Assembly: GCA_017506865.1 (NCBI GenBank)
Contig: JAFCMP010000516.1
Location: forward strand, 372,001 to 436,000
From: Tribonema minus
Lineage: Eukaryota; Sar; Xanthophyceae; Tribonematales; Tribonemataceae
Reading direction: 5' to 3'
Length of the DNA stretch: 64,000 bases
In this document: piece by piece, positions 55,466-64,000 of the stretch
Numbering within the stretch: the stretch's first letter is position 1
Layout: every line of letters starts with the position of its first letter
The notes under the pieces: model-generated
The model's input: only the letters and a program-made list of their open reading frames with translations
What the model was told of the DNA's origin: nothing
Databases searched by the model: none
Program-made: the position numbers and the translations under genes

Positions 55466-58253
55466 CACCCAGCCAATACTCACCAACGTTCACAAGTTGA
55501 ACTTGTTGTTGAAGTTGAACATTTGATACACTTGCGCTTGCGTTGACGCAAGCTTTTCGATTGCATAGGCAACCCGGCCTCCCTTGGGCCTTTATAAATG
55601 AAAATCCATGCGTACACTTCTGCAAGAGCTACTTTGGGACTTCTACAAGAACACGCTATCATATGAGACAGGGCTGCAAGAGCACATCAGCAACTGCGGC
55701 ATCATCAACGGCTTCTGCACTCACCTCAACTTCACATAGTTCCTGAAGTCATCTTCAAGGTGCCGGAACAGAAACAGAAAGTGCAGGTGCTGCGGTAAAC
55801 AATGTGTTTGCCATCCTTTTGGCAGCTTTTATATCCCGCATGAAAGGCACAACCATTGGTTGCTACTGGCAACACCTGTTTCTGGCCCGTCGTTTGCGCT
55901 GAGGGTGGTAGTGCTGCAGTCAAATTCCAACAAAGCCCACGTCTAGCAATGGGACGCTCACATTGATGTGCAAGCTCATCTGGACGTGCGGCACTGCGTG
56001 CGATGGAGGAGCAAGGACAAGCAGATACGTGGACACCGCTGCCACAGGAGGTTTCACCATCCGCCTTTAGCGTGTGTGGCATATGCTGCTGAAGCTATGA
56101 ACCTACAATTAGGGCTGCAACGTTGTGGAATCGGCGATGGACGCAAAGCAGCTATATGGTTTGCTGTGTGCTGCGGTCGTGACATCAGTAGGATGGAAGT
56201 CATGGTGCAGCCACCAGGATTGGGAAGCCGGCGCAGTGCAGGCGGTTCAGCCGTCTGGCGGACTGTAACTGCAACTGCCAAGCAGTTCCTGTACGCCGGC
56301 GTCACCGGCGCTATGACATCCCATTTTTGCAGCCGCTCATGAGCTCTCATGATCGTTGTGTATGCCCAAGTGTCGCTGCTGCAATTGCATGTGCATCTAG
56401 TGTACCAATGTGCATGCAATTGATCAGCAACACCTGCACACAAGTTCATGATTCCTTCTGCACAATAACCTGCACAATGTTTGCAGGGCCTTTTAGAGGG
56501 GGCATGACCCAGCTCAGCTCAGCACAAGCTGTCAAATTAGTTCTTGCGGGCCGTGCTCAGGCGTCCATGCACAGGCAGCTCACGTGCAAGAGGCTCAGCA
56601 TCGCGTGATCCACTGCCGAAGTAATAAAACTCCTGCAAACACACGTGTAGCACTGCTCATGTCAAATTTTGCAATGAACTTCAAGTCAGAAAGAGCACTC
56701 ACCTTCAACCATCATCATTGATGACACTGTAATAAGCGCCAGTTCGCCACACGATTGCACCCTGGCACAAAATGGCTGTCTGCCGGTTGGGTTGTGCTGC
56801 AGAGTTTGTTTATGTCCATGGTTAAGCTGACTTGCGTGGCAACATGGCCAACCTTGGCAGCCGCAACTGTCATCATATTTGGGCATGATGATCGGCAAAC
56901 GTGACATGTCAAGACGGAGTTTTTGGTTGCATGGCACTTTTGTTGGCACACCTCTTGCGTGCAGCAGACGGAGCTTTTGGTTGCATGGCACTTTTGTTGA
57001 CACACCACTTGTGTGCAGGAGGGCCTCAACTCACGTGCCAGCCATCAATAGCTATCACTAGCAGCTGCAAAATGTTCATGTGCCAAGAGCACTATCCGCA
57101 CAAGTGTTGTTGACGCCAAATGCTGCAGACCATGTATGCAAGTAGAAGCTTCTACTTATGAGAGCTGCGGGTGAAGAAGTGGCAGCTAGTAGTGTAATAC
57201 AGCCTCGAGTCAATGACCAAATACCAAAACTTCAGCTGTATTTGATGTCACCAAAGACATGTACACTCGTAGTAGAGCTGCTATATGAAGGCCAAAACAA
57301 ACACCGTTGAATTCGGCGAAGTTACTCTCTGTTGAGGCACAACATTTGTGCACTCTACAAATTGCACACGCCTTGTAAGCAAATTGCACAAAAGTGCAAG
57401 GCATGATGGCAGCGCACATGACATAAACTTACCCACTCAATAATGAAGCGACCCAACACACAAGCTAGAGCATCAAGTGCTGCGGTTTATCTACACAAAA
57501 CCAATGCTCACAGGCTACAGTGGTACAGTGGGCTGCACCAAGATGCCACAACAAATGAATGCAACTGACAAATACACATGATTGAATGACCACAGTGACC
57601 AAAGCTGATGAAAATGCATTCGCGAGGCAAATCATGCGGAGCAGACACCACATAACAAAACACAAAAGCCAAGAGGCTGAATGAATTTGCTGCAATGAAC
57701 CTCTCTTGTGTCTTCAGCGCAATCAAGCACAAAGCGAATGACAAAATTGCTCCTCAGCATGTGTACCCACCAGTGCTGGGAGCTATTCTTCGCTTACATA
57801 ATAAGCCGCACCTGCATGTGCCCGCCGGTAAGATATGTCCAAGTGGGAACTGTACCCTAGCGGCCTGCCACAGCTACCCTAACCCGCCTTTCACTCCAAC
57901 CATCCGCTGTACATGTCTGCGTCTACCACCGACCCATACAGAGGCACAAAGACATCTACCCTGACTCTCTCGCTTTGCTCTGTCTCATGTGTGTGTTGCG
58001 TCGTCCTGCTCTATTTGACATTCCATCTCCTCCGCTGAACAGAGCTACTCTCACTGCCGAACACTAACCAGTGGCAAACCAGCAACCTCCACGTAAAGAG
58101 CCAAGCCAGGCCCATCATGCTAAAAAGATAATACGTAAAAGCAGGGGGGTGGGGCAGGAGAGTGTAGAGACAACTACCCTTCCTACTCACGCGCACCCTC
58201 CCCAGAGACCCGCGGGACTACTGCACAAGGTGTGTGCGTGGAGAAGAGTGTGC
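55466..58253. other. Spacer between inverted-repeat arms, no gene recognised
   Basis: The interval has no convincing exon. A 54-bp tandem duplication lies at 56912-57020 (agacggag..ttttggttgcatggcac twice). Confidence 0.45.
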
Positions 58254-58835
58254 TTATGCGGAGCACGCGACTGCAGCAGAGGCCGTCATGGATACGCCAG
58301 CAAGCGCAACTGATGGGCACATGCAGGCCGCAGAGCGGCGCGCTGACCTCTCCTTGTCGGCCTCCATCGCCAGCAACATCAAGCCGAAGTCAGCAGAGAT
58401 CGAGGATGCCAGCGCACTCTCCAGAGCGCCGCCGAGGTGCCTCGGGGATGCTTGGTGTCGACGAGATGTGGAGGAAGCTGATCTCCGCCGGATGGCGGTG
58501 CCTTCCTTGCCCTCCGCAGGCATTCCTGTCGATACTTTTTTTTCGTTCCGAGGCAACGCGGTGGCTGCCTCGGTGATGGAGGTGAAGAAGCCGGAGAGCA
58601 TGTCGTCTACACACTCGAGAGTGAGGCGGCGGCGCTTGCGGAGGGGCTGCTGCTGCTGCTCCTGGTGGTGCTGCTCCTGCTGGTGAACCGTGGTGGTGGG
58701 TGCCATTCCGGAAAACGAGGAAGGCCGGCTGGCGCTGCTGCTGCTGCTGCTGTCTGGTGCGAACCTGACTTTCCTCTTCGAGGTGGCTGTGCTCGCTGCT
58801 GCTGTAGTGGGCACGAGACTGGGGGCCTGGCACAT
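58254..58835 (-). CDS. Hypothetical 193-residue protein overlapping the right inverted-repeat arm
   Basis: The frame is open from 58835 to a stop at 58254. It contains TSKRKVRFAPD, which fits the protein phosphatase 1 docking consensus (basic-V-x-F), then a Ser run, HQQEQHHQEQQQQ and KRRRLTLECVDDMLSGFF, a possible nuclear signal followed by a hydrophobic helix. The last roughly 110 residues lie outside the repeat and include another helix (GALESALASSISADFGLMLL). No family recognised. The start may lie upstream in another exon. Coding status is uncertain; the retained frame beyond the repeat boundary is the main support. Confidence 0.35.
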   Translation of the reverse strand: MCQAPSLVPTTAAASTATSKRKVRFAPDSSSSSSASRPSSFSGMAPTTTVHQQEQHHQEQQQQPLRKRRRLTLECVDDMLSGFFTSITEAATALPRNEKKVSTGMPAEGKEGTAIRRRSASSTSRRHQASPRHLGGALESALASSISADFGLMLLAMEADKERSARRSAACMCPSVALAGVSMTASAAVACSA

Positions 58836-59416
58836 GCTGTATCTCGAGGTGCAAGTTGTGAGTGTGCTTCAAAGAGGCGAGTGCTGCTGCCAGCCAGCCA
58901 GCTGCCAGTGTGCGTCATAGAGATCTGATGTGGCAGAAATTGGGTGGCCTCTTTCGTGTCTGCATTGAGTTCGCTGAGTCGGGGCGAAGGGCTGATCTCG
59001 GGCCTTTTGGAAGGGATCCTGTGCTTGAAGTGCAGCCAAATGAGGAGCCTGTGCATGCAGTGTACGTCATGAGACTCACGTGGCAAGTGTAGTGATGGCG
59101 CACGCATGCGTCAAACGGCGGAAGTGGGTACGTGCCTCGTGAAACAATTCCCAAGATTTACCCCTCAAGATCTTCAAGCCTGAGCTGGCAGGGCGCCACA
59201 TCAGGACCGTGCATGAAACCAGGTGGTGCGCCCTTGCTGGCATCGTACGTCAGTCGCACAGCGCTGACGCAGCAGGCTAGAGGAGGGTGCTCGTCCTGCA
59301 GGCACGTGCACCTGTGAGGGCACGCGCGCTGCTTGTTAGCGCGCTGCTACGCGCGTGACAGCGCCTGGTGCTGCGGGGCAGCTTTGCACTCGATCTACGG
59401 GTAAGGAACATGTTCC
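58578..59416 (-). repeat. Right arm of the 839-bp inverted repeat
   Basis: Reverse complement of 54627-55465. Similarity ends abruptly after ggaggtgaagaagccgg on the inner side and at ggaacatgttcc on the outer side. The arms are separated by about 3.1 kb. Confidence 0.92.
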
Positions 59417-61775
59417 GCTGATGCAGATTAGATTGTTGTCACGCACGGGCTTGCTGCAGGGGTGCTTGCTGCAGCTAGCAGCAGGAGGCATGCCCATAGC
59501 GGCGCCTTGCCGCTTGCAGTAATCTTAAGCAACACGCGCCTTATGCCACGACATGATCGTAGTTGATCCAAAGATTTCGTTTTAATCAAAAGATCGTGTG
59601 TGCTCAAGATCGTGTGTGCTAGATCGTGTGCTTAGAGCACCGCGTCGTGCCACTACATGATGGCGCGCTTGTGAGGGTATTAGGCCTGTTCTCGGTGTTC
59701 TGCGCTTTGCGAATCAGATGCAGCGGTCGGTAGCACTTCTGCACCGCGCAGTGATTTACGGGACTGTCATATACACAGTGCCAATGTGAACTGCATTGCA
59801 AATGAAGTAAACGATCAACAGAGCTCAGAAGTGAACTGTATCAGTGCCCTTACCACACACATGGGCCGTCATGCTCCAGAAGTCACCAGAACAGCAAAGG
59901 CCCTCGTGAGCGCGTTTTTAAAGGTTGTTGTCGATGGTGATTATTGGCAACAAATCAAAAGATCGTACATAGAGCTCTAGGTGACAAGGTGTGGTTAGCC
60001 GCAAAAGCCTTCCATCAATAACCGTGGTCGCTGCTGCTGTGGCAGTTGGCTACGAGTCAGTGCCACCATATCCACAGAAGCCAACATATTTCGGTGTGCA
60101 AGCTTTTTAGCGTTCGAGGCATGGTGGTTCAGTAAAACATTCAAGGCATCACGTGTACGGGTAGACCAACTCAAGACTATTACGACTGCGCTTGAGCACT
60201 GGCGAAAGTATGTACAAGCTCCCAGACTGTCCATGATAGGGGGGGCAGAATGGCAACAGATTAGGTAGCGCTAAGTTTGGCCACTTCGCCACAGTAAGCG
60301 TTTCGATGTGCCAGATAAAATGGGAATGCAGAAGCTTCAGCATGCCACAGCATGACAAAGTCAGGCTGGCACAATGAAGATGGATGCACGGAGCAAGTAT
60401 ATTTCATACTTTTGCCGCAATTTTGACAGGCAGTTGTCGCCCGCATGCGCTGATGTGCACGTTCATGACCACCCCACATCACATTAGCCCGCGAATTGAC
60501 ATGCACAGATTGGTGTGACAGACGTCGAGCAAGCGATAATCAACTGCTGGCAGGCGCGTGCGCAGGACTATTCATGGTGCTGTGTAACAGTTTGAGGCAT
60601 TGCAAGCGCTGGCGGTGGGGCAAAGCGATGTTCCAGACACGTGTCCACAAAGCTTCTGTATTGTATGATGATAGCGGTTGCATGGACATAATTGGATCCT
60701 GTCCGCAGCTGCTTCCACTGCCAGCCTGGCAGCGCAAACCAGTCCCCCTTGCATCCCTCAGCTACAGCTCACGAGCATGCTCAGCACATGTGCGCGTCGG
60801 CAACGCGACATCAGCTCCCCTGCATATGGTGAGCCGCAGCGCTCAGCCCGTCACCATGCTCCTCACGCAAACCGCGGCTGAAGCGCAGACGATGGCGTCG
60901 CGCTGCAAGAGCCAATGCGCGGCGCGGCATGGTGGTTGAAGTGCTCAAGGCAGTTGCGCTCATAGCTGCTGCGGCAATCGCTGCGTCACCCACGCACGCT
61001 GCATGGAGCAGACAGCACAAACAAGCACTGCCCCCGCTGCAGAGGGCAACTGACGGCCAGCACTCAGTTGCTGAGCCCGCTGCCAGCAGCTACTGCCGTT
61101 GTTGCCCCCCCCGCTGCGCCGTGAACTCGCCCTTCATCGCGCCTGGCAGCTGACAGCAATGGCTGCAGTTCTTGCAAAGAGCACAGGCGTGCCGCATGTC
61201 TTCATTGCGCACACGGTGCGGTCGGCGGCGGCGCATGCAGCGGCAGCGCTCAGCGGTGTGCACTTGTTCCGCCGCGGCGACGCACAAGCTGCTGTGCGAG
61301 CGGGCTGGGCGTGCGAGGGCGCTGACCTGATGCGAGATGTGCTGCTGGCGCAATGCTGCCCCAGCTCAATGGCGCAATGCTGCCCCAGCTCGATGCTGCA
61401 AAGCAAGTGACGGCTTCGGAGTGCGCAACCGCCAAGCCGTGCGTCACAGAGCACCATCCTGACACGTGCCGCCGCGGCGAACAACGGCGAAGTGCGCGCT
61501 GCGCTGGCAGCTGCTGCGGAGCCCCACGAGCTAGCCATAGACGCGGCTCCCGCATGGCGTTATTGCCTCACTGCTTCTGGCAGCAGCTGAGGAGCCACGC
61601 AAGCCGTGCCGCTGCGAGCCTCTGTGCGCGCGGGCCACACTCTCGGCTGCAGCATGCATAACTGAGCCGTGGCCGCCGTGTTCAAAGACGCCACGACGCG
61701 CCTGCACGCGCGCGCGCAGCGTCCGCCGCCGCCGCCGCCAGCCTCAAATTTGCTTGCGCCAAACAGAGTTCTCCG
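59417..61775. other. Spacer before the NDOR1 stop, with a repeat fragment and a GC-rich open patch
   Basis: 59945-60035 is the second copy of the element fragment at 15150-15245. At 60930-61410 the plus strand is GC-rich with Ala-rich open frames (for example AWQLTAMAAVLAKSTGVPHV) and a 26-bp local duplication near 61365-61395, but no family could be assigned on either strand. Confidence 0.4.
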
Positions 61776-63931
61776 TCACGACCATGCCTCCACCGCGTAG
61801 CGCCCCTCGCGCTCCATCGCCTTGAGGTAGCGCTCCGCCTCCTCATTGCTGAGCCCGCCCGCGCTGACCAGCGCCGCGGCGACGGCGGCGCGCACGTCGC
61901 GCGGCATTGACTGCGCGCTGCCGCTGACGTACACGTGCGCGCCGCGCGCCAGCACAGCGCGCGCCACCGCCGCCGCGCCCTCCGCAATGCGGTGCTGCAC
62001 GTACCACTTGCCGCCGCCGGGGCGCGGCGCGTCGCGCGAGAACGCCGTGCGCAGGCGCAGCCGCCGCGCCGCCGCCGCCGCGCACAGCTCCGCGGCGTAG
62101 TGGAAGTCGTGCGCCTTGTGGCGGCAGCCAAAATATAGCGTGTCAGGTGGCTCGCTGCTCGGTGAAGCATCATCGTCGTTGTTGTCAGTGGCAGTGCTCG
62201 CGGCGCTGCCGTTTTGCCCTGCGGCGGCTTGCTCTGTTGCTGCCGTGTGCGCAGCGCTGCCGCCGTTGGTGCCGGTGGCCGCGGCTGCGCCGCTGCTGCT
62301 GCCGCTGCCGTCGTGCGCAGCGGCTGCTGCCGCGCGCTCGAACTGCCGCTGCTGCAGGATGGAACGCATCGGGGCAATGCCAGTGCCTGGCCCGATGAGA
62401 ATCACCGGCGTGTGCGGATCGCGCGGCAGGCGGAACGTTCCTGGACGCAACCACAGGGGGACAGTGTCCCCCGGCTTCAGAGCTGCAAAGAAGGGGTGTC
62501 ACAGGGGCACGAGGGGTTGGGCGCGGTAGTGAGGGCTTGTAGTGGAGTGAGGTTGAGCATGTCATCTTTCCAGCGCATCCGCATATCATAGCGGCATATG
62601 CAATGCTGGCAGAATATCAATGTAAAGAGCGCTGCAGGTGGCGAACGAGTGATTGGGAGTTTGAAGTGATCCATACAGTCTAAGGTTATGTGCTGGTACA
62701 CACAGCGCTGCATACTACCACTGATCCCCAAACGCAGACCTTTTCTCTGTATGCTTCTGCTTGACCCGCAAAACGCTACTCTCCCCAAGACTGTGCTATA
62801 ATGTTCATGTGCAAAATGTCAATTGCAAACCGTGTATGAACTGTGGTGGAGCCCTGGTGCCCACTTGTCAATGACCCAGCATTGACCTGATTTACATGGA
62901 TGCACATGCCAGGTTAAAGTGCACGGTTAGAGTGCACCATCCCATACCATAAGTTTGATGCATAAGTGCACGAGCTGACCACTGCGACTTTGCTGTGCAA
63001 CATGCGATGCTACAATCCTGGATGAATGCGAAGGCGGCAGTAAATCTACCCCTAGCTGGACCCCTAATCCTGCACATGTGCACTCTGGTTCACGCGAAAC
63101 CATGTGGAGCAGGATGCCAGCTTTCTCGCAATGCATGTTGTAACTGCCAATGGCAATGCACAGCGCAAGAGAGCCCTGATCATGATGCCAGATGCATGCT
63201 GACCCTCACGCTCGCTCTGACCGTGTTTTCTCATACACAAACGTCAATGTACTTAGTGCCATCGATCTACCAACAAGATCACGCATGACGACATCTGCAT
63301 ACTGAACAACTAATAGAAGTATGCCAATCTACACGAGTGACATGTCTACCTACCCACATACATAATCTGATACACATACTCGGATGTATATGAGTACCTA
63401 CACGTACTCGCGGCCTCACCTGCGAGCCACGTGGAGCAAACGCCGGCCTTCGTGCGCTTGTACCGCGTCTTGTAGCTCACCACGGCAATACACAGGTGCA
63501 CGCGGCGGGTACCTACCTACCTACACTGATATACCTACATATATGAGCTCGCGGCCTCACCTGCGAGCCACGTGGAGCATACGCCCGCCTTTGTGCGCTT
63601 GTACCGGGTAGCTCACCACGGTAACGCACAGGTGCACGCACCTGGTACCTGCCCACGCTCACGAGCTCATATACATTACATACCTATTATATTATACCCA
63701 TATATGATTATATTATACCTATATATGAGCCTCAGCCTCACCTGCGAGCCATGTGGAACAAACGCCAGCCTTCTCCCGCTTGTACCGCGTCTTGTAGCTA
63801 ACAACAGCAACGCACAGGTGCACCTGCCCTGGGTGCGCGAGCGAGCTGGACGCGATGGAGAAAGCGCGCGGGCGCAGGCGCGGGATCATCTCCAGCAGCC
63901 GCGCCAGAGGGGGGCGGCACGAAGGGAAATC
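61776..63931 (-). CDS. NDOR1: NADPH-dependent diflavin oxidoreductase 1 (NDOR1/Tah18), C-terminal two exons; gene runs off the right edge
   Basis: NDOR1 passes electrons from NADPH through FAD and FMN to the cytosolic iron-sulphur assembly protein anamorsin/Dre2. Minus-strand exons 63931..63742 and 62482..61776 join in phase 1. The first gives LRPRAFSIASS (FAD-binding RxxSxxS), VAVVSYKTRYKREKAGVCST and WLA. The second starts ALKPGDTVPLWLRPG, then VILIGPGTGIAPMRS (NADPH loop), DTLYFGCRHKAHDFHYAAEL, KWYVQHRI, HVYVSGSAQSMPRDV and ends YAVEAWS, like the family's ETWA end. A Ser/Ala/Gly-rich insert of about 60 residues interrupts the NADPH domain. The FMN domain and start lie beyond 64000. The first of these exons has two donor-side copies downstream. 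Confidence 0.93.
63405..63835 (-). repeat. Donor-side ladder of the NDOR1 exon
   Basis: The exon end and donor (plus-strand cctcacctgcgagcca..tgtggaacaaacgccagcc) is present at 63736, 63555 and 63414, spaced about 181 and 141 bp. Both intronic copies keep the donor GTGAGG and about 90 bases of exon sequence. The intervening sequence is TA-rich with tatatgag words. Confidence 0.92.
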
Positions 63932-63952
63932 CTGCACGTTACAAGGGGGACG

Positions 63953-63971
63953 TGGGGGGGGGGGGGGGGGG
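63953..63971. repeat. Poly-G tract at the NDOR1 acceptor
   Basis: A run of about seventeen G bases lies just upstream of an NDOR1 exon in transcript orientation, so it forms poly-C near the acceptor. It resembles the poly-C tract before aquaporin exon 4. Confidence 0.8.
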
Positions 63972-64000
63972 ATACATCGATGTCAAGCAGATGCGATCAT

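Noticed and set aside
60930-61410. GC-rich plus-strand gene candidate
   Set aside because: Ala-rich frames are open on both strands and no conserved motif appears in any frame.
1-64000. CRISPR arrays, tRNA, rRNA, bacterial operons or a provirus
   Set aside because: Repeat units contain exon edges or LINE tails rather than CRISPR-like spacing; no tRNA arm pattern, rRNA block or viral structural gene was recognised; gene structure is clearly eukaryotic.

Overview
This is eukaryotic nuclear DNA. Its genes are broken by spliceosomal introns (donors mostly GTGAGT, GTGCGC or GTAAGC; acceptors mostly TGCAG or CACAG). Exons are GC-rich with long alanine, glycine and glutamine runs. No rRNA, tRNA, CRISPR or bacterial operon structure was seen. 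An intraflagellar-transport dynein subunit and a striated-fibre assemblin indicate a cell with flagella and basal bodies. Exon composition and splice sites look most like a chlorophyte alga, with a haptophyte or another GC-rich flagellate as the alternative; this placement is inference. Degenerate TTAGGG-like sequence is scattered through introns and spacers.

Layout. Genes were recognised by reading exons, checking splice phase and matching family motifs from memory. 1.0-3.9 kb: kappa-class glutathione transferase (-). 4.8-11.0 kb: U5 snRNP assembly factor AAR2 (-). 11.4-18.3 kb: aquaglyceroporin-like channel, six exons (+). 20.1-21.2 kb: 3' part of an ankyrin-like/IQ-motif gene (-). 21.8-23.3 kb: 5'-truncated LINE with a CCHC knuckle and a restriction-like endonuclease (-). 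23.9-27.2 kb: dynein-2 light intermediate chain (-). 27.4-30.5 kb: SF-assemblin (+). 31.1-37.2 kb: mitochondrial porin VDAC, seven exons (+). 38.7-42.7 kb: GRIP-domain golgin (-). 42.9-43.7 kb: NAA40/NatD histone acetyltransferase, intronless (+). 44.4-45.8 kb: ubiquitin-conjugating enzyme UBE2S (-). 46.1-49.1 kb: MANF-like ER protein (+). 50.3-53.4 kb: low-complexity gene of unknown function (-). 54.6-59.4 kb: inverted repeat with 839-bp arms. 61.8 kb to the right edge: 3' part of diflavin reductase NDOR1/Tah18 (-). Four gene pairs are divergent and share short upstream regions, including the two basal-body/flagellar genes.

The most unusual feature is how the introns are built. In at least six genes (AAR2, aquaporin, SF-assemblin, VDAC, golgin, NDOR1) the segment spanning a splice junction is tandemly copied into the neighbouring intron, giving ladders of decaying decoy exon ends. 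Acceptor-side copies lie upstream of the real exon and donor-side copies lie downstream. The VDAC gene has such ladders on several exons, one with five copies and a 320-bp higher-order repeat. A 5'-truncated LINE family adds nine tails, and one intron carries a telomeric fold-back flanked by a 12-bp direct duplication.
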